From contig NC_065919.1 in the NCBI RefSeq assembly GCF_024586455.1, positions 28,124,839-28,188,838 of the forward strand: a stretch of 64,000 nt of DNA, read 5' to 3'. Position numbers and translations under genes: made by a program. Source of the stretch: Bactrocera neohumeralis. Lineage: Eukaryota > Arthropoda > Insecta > Diptera > Tephritidae. The notes beneath the pieces are model-generated. The model searched no databases. It was given only the letters and a program-made list of their open reading frames with translations, and was not told where the DNA came from. This document shows, piece by piece, positions 48,301 through 59,907 of this stretch (its first letter is position 1; each line of letters opens with the position of its first letter).

Positions 48301-49790
48301 CATCTTTTTACGCTTTGCCAAGGAGAGAAACATTGAAGACCCCTCAGTGGAATCTAGTGTGGAGATGAAACGAAACATAATTGGAGGAGAGATTAACTAT
48401 GGGTTCACAAAGGTGAAGAACGCAGATGCAGTACACCACATGCCATCAGAAATGGATCGCCAAGTCGAGGAAGATCCAATGGTGTCCCCGGGCGATGAGA
48501 AAAATACTGAGCAATGCGAGTGTTCCTCCGGTTCTGAGCTTACAGACAGACTCTCTAAACTATACATTGAGAGCGAGCGACTCTTAAGAAGACGCAGATA
48601 AGACAATCATGCAAAGTTATAATTTATAATGCCTAATAAAAAACTTAATGTTTTCATCTTGCAAAGCTATAGTAATCATGACACCACACCACTAAGCTCT
48701 CAAACGAATTGTAACAAACAGCCGGTTAGTGTCATGCTTTATGTCGTATGAAGAAGAAGAAGAATAAGTATCACTGCAGCTGACTAAAGAGTTGGAACGG
48801 GAAAACGAACTGGCAGTTGCACATGCAAAAGCTGAACAAACGTATTCCTATGATTCCGCCATTCCAACCAGAGTACCTGGACAACCTCGTTAAACAATTC
48901 ACAAACTATTGCCGAGAAACATTATAAGGGCCTTATTCAATAACACTAGTGGGGGAAGAATTAGCCCCATGGTAGTCTGAAGTACTTAAGCACAAAAAGA
49001 TTGAAGGAAGCAATTTAATTTAGCTAAACTATCCCAACGAGAAGAGGAGTGATATAGCTTTTATAACCTCTTAAGCTCGAATAAAAATGAAGTAAGTAAA
49101 GCAAAAAGAAATTCCTGGAAATCTTTTTCTTTTTCTTTCAGAAGCCAAACCAAACTCGGATGGTATCTAGTGCAGAGTCCTCAGGCCTGCTAATGGATTA
49201 TTCATTAGGCTGTGAAGAACATACAAAGTACATTGAGCGATAGATAACCGAGAGGATGTGGTGTCTTCTATGCTAAACTAGATACCAAAATCGTCTCACG
49301 GCTACCAGATCACAGTAGTGTAATCAAAGCGGAGATCACAGCAATTAAAGAATGCCTTCTTTTTCTGACAAGGAGTGTGGCTAAGAACAATGAATGCAAA
49401 GCGACATTGAGATAACTAAAGTCTCTTTGGGCTTCGTCTAAGTTAGTGAAAGAATGTCTTGATCTCTTGAAGGATCTACAACCTATTTCATGATAAACCT
49501 GCCATGAATTCCAGGACATAGTGATATTCCTGGTAACTGTGAAGCAGAGATGATAACTATCCGTCGAGGGTTACTTGCGGACATCTCGGATGCTCAGATA
49601 AAACTTTTCACGCTAATAAAATTCATCAGAGCGAATAGAGTAAGAGTGAGTCTTGAGACCCAGTGGTAACGCAATGGAACTCTTAAAGGCTTAGGTGCGT
49701 TCTGAGCCAGCACCTAAGTAATCTACCTAACACTGAAAGCAAATCGTTCATTCTGGTATACCCTTTGCTTCCTTCGCTTTGTTATTAAAG
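48300..49790 (+). mobile_element. Decayed LINE with RNase H remains
   Basis: RNase H codons are readable on the plus strand in pieces: GVFYAKLDTKIVSRLPDHSS at about 49260-49315 with VIKAEITAIKECL after it, then SKLVKECLDLLKDLQ near 49440-49480, and GHSDIPGNCEA-like codons near 49515-49545. An 84-codon frame at 48347-48601 (acidic, ending RLLRRRR) may be left from the gag-like part, but that is uncertain. It belongs to the Jockey/I group of LINEs with RNase H; the reverse transcriptase is missing or unreadable. Confidence 0.55.
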
Positions 49791-50699
49791 TATGAATTGT
49801 CACGCAGAGCGAGAAAAGTGTGTGTGCCATAAGAGTATCCAGGTACAAGCGGGCGTTTGCAGAGGAAGCGGTAGACTTTCTCCGTGCGAAACCTCCTTAT
49901 TTTTCGAAGTATTCAACGTTCTGCTCGGTCCAAACGTTACTTTTCCATAAATATTAATAAAATTTCATCCAATTAAACAATTCTTGTTTTTTTTTGTTTT
50001 GCAATACTTCATTTTTATTATTTCTCACTAACTTTGCTTCACAATAGCTTTTATATAATGGTCAGTGTTTTGTTTTGTAATTTTTTATCGCAATTTCTTA
50101 ATCAACATTTGAAGCCTACAACTTAAGATTATGTAACACTGGCTTGAACTTCGTGTTCTCTATTTATTATTTATTATTTATTACTTATGGCTTATGCTTT
50201 TTGTTTGTGTATGAAGTATAAACTCGTTTAGAAATACCTATTCTTGTGAACTTTTTTATCACTTAATTATTATTTATTTTTTAAATATATGTTATTTGGT
50301 TTGTATCTATTGCTTAAGTAATTTACTGCTTGGTTGCATTTGCGTGAAATACTTTTAATTGCTGCGCAATTGTCGGTTTTGTTGCCTAAATTTTCATATA
50401 TGTATGTACATACCTTATACAGTAGCTTTCCAAATATTAAGAACCACTGCAAAATTATACTGATAATAAAACCCACTAGAGGTTATCCTAACTGTTCCAG
50501 AAACATGTTCAAGTTTGATGACGTTAAGCGAACTCTCTGTTTTTCTCTCAACACTTTCGGACTTATCTTCAGTGTGAAGCAGTTTTTTGTCATAAAGGAA
50601 GTTATAAAGGAAAAGTCGTTCCATAATATTAAGTAGAAGTTTCTCAAAAAATGCTGAAACTCTCTTTTCAATGCTGCAATGAAGCATCTCGCATATAAA
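49791..50699. other. AT-rich spacer, nothing recognised
   Basis: No coding pattern or RNA gene recognised. Confidence 0.5.
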
Positions 50700-51430
50700 C
50701 AAGATTTCCTACAAGAACTTGATGTTGATCGCTCAGTTTATATGACAGCTATATGCTATAGTCTGATCTGAACTGAAAATTTTGTCCGGAGATTGTAGTA
50801 CCGCTGCCTTACACAATAATCTATGACAACTTTTGGATTTCTTCAGTCATATAGGAATAGAAGGAAACGAAAAGGAAGATGAGTTGGCTAGCTCGGAGGT
50901 AGTCAGCAACACAATTTCCCTAAGTTACGTTAGACCATTCAGCTCCGTTAAAATCCACTGAGTTGCTGGATAAGGTTTAATTTATAACAAATTTGGAAGT
51001 AAGAATGCACCTAATGATGGCCTCAGTGCCGCCGCCTGTAGACTGGCAGTCCTTCGCCTCCATTTTCAGGCAATCCACCAACACAATACACTCGAGTTTG
51101 CGTCATATCGTGAAACAGTAATTTTTTTATACCTTCAATAGGGTATATTAAGTTTTCCAAGCGATTTAGCCATGTCCGAATGTCTCTATATACGCGAACA
51201 AGTCTCTCAGTTTTTGAGATATTGATTTAAAAATTTGTAAACGTCTTTTTCTTCCCAAGTAGCAGCTCATTTGTCGGAACCGCCGATATCGGATCACTAT
51301 AGAATATAGCTGCCATACAAACTGGACGATCGGAAGTGCTTATTTTGAAAGATATCTTCAAGAAATTTGACATGGATCATAGCCTAAGAAGAGATTATTT
51401 AGCATATTCATAGTTGCCACACAAACTAAC
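50700..51430. repeat. Family A repeats flanking an RNase H fragment
   Basis: A plus-oriented family A piece lies at 50700-50845 (GATCGCTCAGTTTATATGAC; TATATGCTATAGTCTGATCT). An RNase H fragment (HIGIEGNEKEDELAS) lies at about 50845-51120. A minus-oriented family A piece with GATTTAGCCATGTCCGAATG lies at about 51130-51430. The two repeat pieces have opposite orientation around the LINE piece. Confidence 0.65.
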
Positions 51431-53013
51431 CGATAAAAGTCAAGTTCGTGTAAGGAGTATTTTGAATTTGTGAAGGGTATTGTAGCTTCGTTGAAACCAA
51501 AGTTCACGTTTTTTCTTGTTTTGCCAAACAGTTCTATAATTTCGAACTCAACTGTATGCTGTATGTATGTACGATGATTGGTTGTGCAAATTGAGTGCGT
51601 ACTCGCGTGCTGCCACGCAATCACAATGCAACGTTTAAGCTATAATTAATTGAAAATCAGACGTGAGCTTTCGAATTATTTTTTGTTTTCTTGTTCTTCC
51701 GTTTGCAATCATTGTTTGCTAATAAATTTATACAAAGTTGATTGGCTTTGAGCAAAACTGTGTTGTAAAAGTATTACAACATTTCATTTGCGGTATTTTA
51801 ATGTATGTATAACTGTATTATATATACTACGTATATATATGTATATATTTATCATCATTTCTTGTTTTTTGCAAAAGCGCGTTTAACAAACTTGAAGCAA
51901 CATTGTGAATCCAGCGGATTGAAGCAAAATTAATTAATATTTTTTATTTATTTTTAAATACTTTTATATAAGCTTTAGCACTTTTATGCGTGTATATTTT
52001 TTATTAAAATCTTTTAATCAATTCATTATTAAATATTTCCGCAATATATTTATAAATATTTCACTTGCAATTTTTAGGCATTTCTTGTACGGTTTCATTT
52101 ATTTTTTACTTTTAATATCTTTTTTTAATTTTTTTTCATAATACTTCGGATTTACTTTTACACCTTAACCCTTCACTTTTGGGTTTAGCCGTTCTAAACT
52201 TAACAATACTTTTTGCCATATATTAAGCTTCAATTTATTTTTGTTATTTATGTCTATGTGTCTTATTTATTATACATATTTATTTAGTTTTTACATTACT
52301 CTCTGTTTATGTTAGCAAATGTTTTCAAAATTAACAGCCATTTTGACGAATCTTTCAAATATTTTGAAATAATACAATTTGTAAGAACACAACGCAATAA
52401 TCTAGCAATACGTCTACAATATAACAATAACAATAACACGTTTAGCATGACACCTAGCATTCATTGTTTATATTTATTAGTTAATACTTTTATTTGTATA
52501 TATTTATTTTCATCGTTATATATTATATACAATATAGTATTATATATTTTCATCAAACAACACTGAGTAAGGTCCGCAGCATTTACAAACTTATAAAATA
52601 TTAGACTTCATTTGACCGTAATTATGTTATTTAATTAATTAATTTTTTTAAACAACAACAATTTTTCAAATCAATTTTCTATTCAAAAGTATAAGATTTA
52701 ATATTGTAATTGCAAAATTATGGAAAACTTTTGAACAATTAATTTCTTTCGATTTTTTTGTCCAACTTTTTTTCATAAAACTATTAAATACATTTTCATA
52801 AAATAATAATTTGCCTCTTTTTTCAAAACATACATATATCACTATCAAGCGCTCAACGGAATTTGATAAATTTATGATGGAAATATTATTCTAGTACCAC
52901 TTTCAAATAAGTCAATTAATTTAGACAATTTAGACTCATCGCGTTTAGTCTTCAAAAGCATTTTAGCAAAACCATTTAGCTGTCTAAAAAGATGACAATT
53001 CTGTATTTTTTCT
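51431..53013. other. AT-rich spacer, nothing recognised
   Basis: Long A/T tracts. The open frames present (for example 52309-52566) are low in complexity and look like chance. Confidence 0.5.
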
Positions 53014-53026
53014 TTCATATCAATTT

Positions 53027-53086
53027 CTTCCTCTTCTTAATTGGCGTAGACACCGCTTACGCGATTATAGCCGAGTTAACAACAGC
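53027..53086 (-). mobile_element. 60-bp RTE 3' end with target-site duplication
   Basis: The minus strand gives the last bases of the RTE family at 11.76-11.82 kb (TTGTTAACTCGGCTATAATC, then GTGTCTACGCCAATTAAGAA). It is flanked by the 13-bp direct repeat TTCATATCAATTT at 53014-53026 and 53087-53099. This is an extreme 5'-truncated insertion with intact duplication, and it fixes the 3' end of the family. Confidence 0.88.
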
Positions 53087-53209
53087 TTCATATCAATTTA
53101 CTGCCAATTAAATACTAAATTAGTTAATTAAGTATATAATTATATACAAAGTTGAGACCATTAGCGATTAAATTATTGAAATTTTCTTAATTCTTTAGTT
53201 CGGAATAAG

Positions 53210-53620
53210 TTTGGACAAGAACATCAGAAAGCTTTTAATTGTTTGGGTTACATCGTTAGCTTCCCATAGTTGCTTAGGTCTCAGAGCAGCTCAGCTAGCA
53301 CTGGTCAACTACCACCAGCTGCAAGGTCCTTCTGGCCTAGGAGAAATCGGAAGAGGTCAATTGAGCTCATCACAATTAGCAAGATTCTCTTTTCAATGAT
53401 TATAGGAATTTTAACTGGGCTTTGTCCCATCGGGATTAATGCAGTAAGATCAGCTGTTTTGAAAAAGTTGAGATAGAGAGATCTTATCGCTTTCTCCTCG
53501 AATGTCCCGCTTTTGCCAGAACAAGTTCAAAACACTCACGGGTCTCAAACAATTAGATATCCAGGTGATATAGCAAAAATAGACATGAAGCAATAGACAT
53601 GATAGGTAGCCACAGGAGCT
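53210..53620 (+). mobile_element. LINE C-terminal fragment
   Basis: Plus-strand codons include KILFSMIIGILTGLCPIGIN near 53380-53440 and YRFLLECPAFARTSSKHS near 53485-53535. They match the region after RNase H in Jockey/I-group elements, where TGHCPIG and a cysteine-rich CPAFAR occur. Stops and shifts make it a remnant. Confidence 0.6.
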
Positions 53621-55608
53621 TCACAAAGGATTGAATACATAGTTTAAGTATTATTCCTCCACCATTCTGAAGGATCAGCCATATAATCTAAACTAAATAC
53701 CTTGTTTTAGATCGAAAATGTTGGGTTATCTGAAGCATCTTCATCTCAAAGAACTATAAGTATTTAAATATTGCTTAACTCATCCATACATCTTAAATCT
53801 TTCTTACAAAATATTGATGAAATATTAAAGGTAAAAAAACCAAAAAAGAAACCAATCCACAAATTTATAAATACATATTATATAATCAAATCACATATCA
53901 TATGATATTAGTGTTTGGTTTAGTAGAAGTTATTTTGGAAAAATCGGTTAAAGTCTATAATCACAAACACTTTGGTTCCCTCTTGAGCGAAACGCCTCAG
54001 ATATGGGAGACTAGCTACGCTTTGGAATTTCTTGAGGTCTAGGTCTATATTGTTAATAACTCTAATAAAACTTCTTTCATGCTGGGCCATAGATCGATAG
54101 TTAAAAATTGTAAATTGTATAAAATTGAGTTTATTAGAGTTTTTTTGACAATATCTACCAAATAACGGGGGAGGCTAATTGTTTCTGTTCCATTGAGTGC
54201 TTGGTGTTTTTGTCCGATAGAACTCCGAATGATTTCTACTTAGTTTTTTAAACTTTCGAGTTTAACGCTGACCAAGATAGTTTGAGCTGCAGCTTTATTT
54301 ACTGAAAGGAAAACTCGATGCCCTCCTCCATCTCTACAAGTACGGTTAGGGACTGAATTGAAGACAATTTAATAACGTATTTAACAAACGAAGGCTGTAA
54401 ATAATTTTGAAAACGTTGAAATAGGACCATAGAAGTTAACAACATTAATCCATGTCCGTTTTATTCTGTGATATAACGCTAATAGAATAAGAAAAGTCAT
54501 AGAATTTTACAGAAGGCAAAATCTTAGTTAGAAGTTAGTGTTAATAAAACATGATAAAACGTGTGTAAATCGTTTTTTAGGCGGAACCTTGCTGCGTACC
54601 AATATTTGAGAAATAACCTACTTCTCATATGCGTATATTGTTGTATTAAATAACGATTTACTTTTGCTTTAATCATACTTAAATATTATAAGTATAATCT
54701 CATAGTAAAGATGTATAATATTTTTATTATTATATATTTTTAGTTTCCTGTTTATTTATTTATTTTATGTTTTTTTTAATTTTCATTTCTGTGAATTTTA
54801 ATTTCGACTTAACTCATTAAATATGTGTCTAAATTTAGTATTTCACCTTTCTCTTTTATAAGTTTTTTTGTTTTTGGTTTTTTGTATAACTAATACCTTT
54901 CAATTAATATGTGTATACATATATACAAATTCAGCCTTAATTTGTTTACATTTATTAACTCGTTTATATGCTAGTATATAAAAAATAATTATCTGAAAGT
55001 ACTTGGGGTCTAAAATCATGCCTTCAAGGGTTCACGGTTTATTCAAAGATTATTATTTTTTTATTTGAATGCACCGGCAACACTGTAAAATGTTTCTGTT
55101 GTTTTTTTATTTGCCTGTTATTGTTTATATTGTGCTATGTACAGTGGGTCGAAATTCGTTAAAACCTAATTGTATTATTGTTTTAGTTAATTTAACAATA
55201 TTACATACAGTTATGTATATTTATGTGTGTATGTTAATTCATTATTTGTGTGCTAAAAACTATTTCAATATTCGAATTCTAAAATTATTTGAAGTTTTCA
55301 ACCTCTATTTGCTTTTATGAGTGCTTATGTGTGTTTCTAAGGGTTAATATTCTTCAAATATTTTCGCTAATTTTTCATTTTAACAATAATAACACATAAT
55401 TTGTGCGTTCATTTTACTTCACTAAATTTGCCGTTTGTCTCAACGTTTTTACCGCTAATTACAAATAAATACATATCTACCTTTATAACTGATAATTTTC
55501 TTTGTATGTGTGTTGCGTTATGCGTCTAAAATGCATAAACTATACCTAAATATGGGGTTCCATAACATATCCAAACATATGTGTACTTAGTAAATGTGAT
55601 TTATTAAT
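53621..55608. other. AT-rich spacer, nothing recognised
   Basis: No gene or recognised repeat. Open frames such as 55069-55320 are hydrophobic low-complexity chance frames. Confidence 0.45.
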
Positions 55609-55609
55609 T

Positions 55610-56125
55610 TTTATACTCTTGCAACATGTTGGAACAGAGCATAATAGTTTTGTTCATCTAACGGTTGTACGTATCACCTAAAACTAAGAGAGAGATATAT
55701 AGGGTTGTATATAAGTAAATAATTAGGATGATGAGAGGAGTTGAAATCCGGGTGACTGTCTGTCTGTCCGTACGTGCAAGTTGTAACTTAAGTAAAAAAG
55801 CAGATCTTGATGAAACTTAGTATGCGCATTCCTTGGCCAAAAAAAAATTACGAGTTCGTAGATGGGCGTAATCGGACCACTGCCACGTCCACAAAACGAA
55901 TGAACAGAGGACATTTTATTAGTATGTAGTATTGGCAAAAATACATAAAATCGGGTCGATACTACCCTCAACATCAATATACCATACATATATTTATAAT
56001 GATTTTCGTTTTGCTAACAAATCTTATGCCGTGGATATAGGCCGGTCAGATCTTCTGGTTTTCACCTTAAGGTATCGCCCTGGCTTCGATTTTTGCAAGT
56101 TGCAAGAGTATAAAATGCTCGGTTG
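55610..56125 (-). repeat. Dispersed repeat family B (copy 2)
   Basis: Reverse-oriented copy of the repeat at 13.84-14.48 kb. It begins ATACTCTTGCAACATGTTGG, then TTTTGTTCATCTAACGGTTG and GTATCACCTAAAACTA. Next comes a tract of GACTGTCTGTCTGTCCGTAC type near 55752, and TTGATGAAACTTAGTATGCG near 55807. Confidence 0.7.
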
Positions 56126-57779
56126 CATCCGAACTTAAACCTTCCTTACATGTTGTGTTGATTTAATTTTTATTTTACTATTTATTTGTATTCCTTTTTA
56201 TTCTCTATTCACACGAGTACTTAATTATGGTAATTCTTGCAAAGATCACAACTTTAAAGTATTTTTTCTGAAATTATTTGCATTTTCAGTTGCAAATGCC
56301 TACAAGTTCTTATTTATTGGTAATCGATTTAGCGTCTTAGACCATTGTGCGAGCAGTTTAAGTTTTCTTCAGACCCACAATATAAACTTACATACTCACT
56401 ACGATCACTTTTCATGAACGTTATATAATGTTTTAAGTTTTTTATTTAAGTATTTTTTTAAATTTTTTATTGTAAAATATGGTGGGATAAAGTTTTTCAC
56501 TATAGCCAACGGAAAATTACTGTTTAATATTAGACAGTTATTATGTGCATAGATTAATAACTAATACTTTACTTCAAAAACTAACTCAAAGGTCAAAAAC
56601 AAACAAATCTAAATTACATAGTAATACGAAAAAAGTCCAAGAAAAATTAAAAATGGTATTCAATTAGATCGAGTAGATTTTGTAATTGAGCTTAAAAGCT
56701 CTCAGAACAGGATTAAGTAAAAGTATTCGTTTAATAAACGTTGCTTGGAACCACATGCTCTTCCCATTGCACTCCTCTCAAAGTAAAATATATCCTAATT
56801 ATCACTTTATAATAGTTTTTAGCAAGTCGTTCATGAAATTTAATACGTTTAGCTGCAACACTGTCTCTCTTACGCGGATAACTCATTATAATTTGATTTG
56901 TGCAAGTAAATTTTGTTTCTCTTTTTCTTGCTTCTTCGATTTGCCACTTTCCAAAGCTTAGTAAATGGCAGAAGAAATGATTCTGCAACAAGATTTCTTC
57001 GGCTCAAGTGCGCTAAAACTAAATTAGAAAGCAAATGCGTATTAGTGGTCATAAACTCTCCGTTCAAAAAAATTAGCAAGTTTATGTTTTACAAAAATTT
57101 TGTTGTTCGAGATACTGAAGCATTAGTTATCCAAAGTTTTGGAAAATTCAATATTTGCTTCTTTTCTTCTCATGTGTTCAAGCCAAAATATTGTTTTAAG
57201 GACTCGATATGGAGGAATTTTGAAAATTAATATTGAATATTATGTTAAAAAACTAACTTTAAAGTTATTGATGGTTTCAAATTGGATTTTCCATCGCATA
57301 TTCAGTCAAAAATTTAAAAGGATTTGAAGGATTGGTAGGAAATTTGACGAATAGTCCATTTTATTGTAGGTGTTAGACTATAAAAATTGCGAGAACAAAT
57401 CTTGGAGAGTTACATACGAGGCAAAAATAAATCATTTCTGGACTTTTTACCTCTACTTACTCTTCTATCCTACCTCGGTCTTTTTATGATGAAAGGGAAC
57501 AGTGAAAGATGTTGCAAAGCTAGCTGCATTTTGCACGATTTACAAGACACAGGTTCTAATTTAGTTTATCGTCTTTAAAACGCTTTGTTGTTGCCTTACT
57601 TGTCATTTTGATTACTATCTAGTGTTTTTTGCGAGTAGGATTGCGTTCTTTTAGACATGTAGTTTTCAAGACGTATTAAAATGCAATTAAATAAATTAAT
57701 GTTGTAGTCAAGAATTGACTTTATTATAAAAATGGGGATTTGCTATTAAGTTTTAAAAATGATTTAGGACAAGTGATCG
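56126..57779. other. Intergenic, nothing recognised
   Basis: Several overlapping open frames on both strands show no family pattern; treated as chance. Confidence 0.45.
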
Positions 57780-58520
57780 ACGTGACTGGCTCAAATAATT
57801 CCACCTGAAAGGCGATTGGGCTGTATGTCAACAATAGCGTGCTAAATATTCTCGGGCTTATCTGCGTAGACAAGTGACTTCACATAACCTGACAAAAAAT
57901 AGTCAAGCAGTTCACTACATCTTGCCTTCAGCAAAAGTGTTCTTCAGTAAATTGATTGTTTCGCTGGGTGTATGGCAAGTAGCAATATCCTGTCCTCCAA
58001 ATTCTGGCACCAAAAAAGTCATTAATCATGGCTCTATAACGTCCCCCATTGATTGCTATATTATGGAATTTTGAAGAAGTATGCCTGTTTGTCCATAGAA
58101 CAACCGAAAAGTTTCGTTTTGAGTCATCTCAACAATGAGTTGTGAATTATTATTACTCCAAACGCGACAAATCTTCATCTCTGAACAATATTTTCTTGTG
58201 AAAATCGGAATAGGTGGTCGTCTCGTCTTGGGCTCATTCACCGAACGTGTGACGCGATTGATTGTCGTCCGCTTCTAATTTTTGTACGAGCTGGACTTTG
58301 AAAGCCCACAAACTAATATCCTTCGATATTCGGCTCCAAAGAAGCAATAGCGTCTTCTGTCCGTACTGTAAGGGGACCCTGAGGATTACCCACTAGCGTA
58401 AATGTGCTGCGAAACCGATTCATGGTTGCTTGAATTGCCGACTCTCCTCGGTGATTAAGTCGATTGAATATTGGATGCAACGAGCAATGTGTCGCGCGAG
58501 CCGAACCATTATTTTGGTAA
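57780..58520 (-). mobile_element. Decayed Tc1/mariner-superfamily transposase (family Y)
   Basis: The minus strand reads, in order, MNRFRSTFTLVGNPQGPL at about 58423-58370, then FTRKYCSEMKICRVW near 58200-58155, INGGRYRAMINDFF at about 58050-58005, and SGYVKSLVYADKPENI near 57890-57843. It is the same group as the element at 8.0-8.6 kb. Stops and shifts break the frame. Confidence 0.7.
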
Positions 58521-59907
58521 TAAATTTACATGATTTAGGCACGTTGCTCTGAACTAAATCAGTTCATTATGAAATAGGAAATCAAACTGAGTCCAAATCC
58601 AGTCAAAGCTCTCAAAAATATCAACTCCGAAAAAAGTATTGCCCTGAAAACCACACGTCTAAAAAAAAAAACAAAAATATATCGGGTCAGAAGTGACAAA
58701 GTCACAGATTTTCCCATGTTATTCTAAAGAGAATCATGACTATTTGGATTTGGGTAGGAGATTTTCGGTACTCGAAAATTTTGAGATGTAATTAGAATAA
58801 ATTTAGAATTATAATGTCAAAATAATAGTATTTATATGTTACAGTAAGTATGTAGCCGTTAACAAGCTTTGTTGTAAATGTTGATCTTAACACAGGGTAA
58901 AGTAATATATAATTCCGAATCCATATAACGGTATTTTAAAATACCTTATCGCTTAATTTTTTGTTAGCAAAACAATTGGTTCAAAATATTGGATTTTTGC
59001 TGTAAAAAATGGACCATTCGCGTCAAAGAAATTCCGTACATGAATTTCTAAAAAAATTTCTTGGATACATATTTAATATACATATACTTTCTTTTTATAT
59101 ATGTAGATTATATATGTAGATGTAGACATATAGAAATACTTAAGTTCTCTTTGAGAACTCGAATTTAATCACACCATCTCTTACCTTGCTTCGCTCAGCA
59201 CGATGTGATCAACTTTACATGAGAGCACAGTTGAGAGCGAATGGCTTTATGACATTAAATCAGAAAATAAATTAAATATCTTAATTTATTATGGGTACCG
59301 TTAAGGCAAGTAATTTAAATTTAATTAAAATTTTAAGTGAAATCAAATTGAAAAGGGAACATTCGTATAGCTTCTAATTTAGACTCTATTCTCGGTTTAT
59401 TATACTGATAATGAGAAATAAAACGGGTATACTAATACCTTATATTCATTTATAGTTAGTTCAAATCTCAAATTACTTGCCTTTGTATAACAATTTCTAT
59501 ACTAAGCTAAATTTATTATTGTTTTCCCGATTTTTTTCTCTAGAAGTGTATCTACTTTAGCATTGCCTTAATTCACTACATATATGTACATACGTAGTAC
59601 TTACAAATTATATATATGTTCTAAATTGTTTCGCTATTTGCGTATTTTAATCCACATAAACTAGCATTAATTCGCTCTTAAGGGAGCTAACAGCTGCAAC
59701 AATTTGATTTTTACAGGTGAATTTGTGACTTCACCCCTTCATATGGTGCATACCTAAGTGAGTATATCTACCTAAATTGGCGGCATTTGGTTAGTCTTTC
59801 GTTTTGTTCGTGGGAAATTTAGCGATGGGCTCGAAAGTATACAGCTGTAGCTTGGACCCCTTGACCGCGACTCATATGCCTTCTTTGAAGAGTTTGAGCA
59901 GATAACG
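58521..59907. other. Spacer downstream of the RASL10-like gene
   Basis: AT-rich, no coding pattern. It should contain the 3' untranslated region of the minus-strand GTPase near its right end. Confidence 0.45.

Noticed and set aside
52309..52566. 85-codon frame in AT-rich spacer
   Set aside because: Asn/Ile/Tyr-rich composition follows from AT content; no conserved motif.
56686..57230. Overlapping frames on both strands
   Set aside because: Several frames of similar length overlap on both strands, with no splice context or family match.
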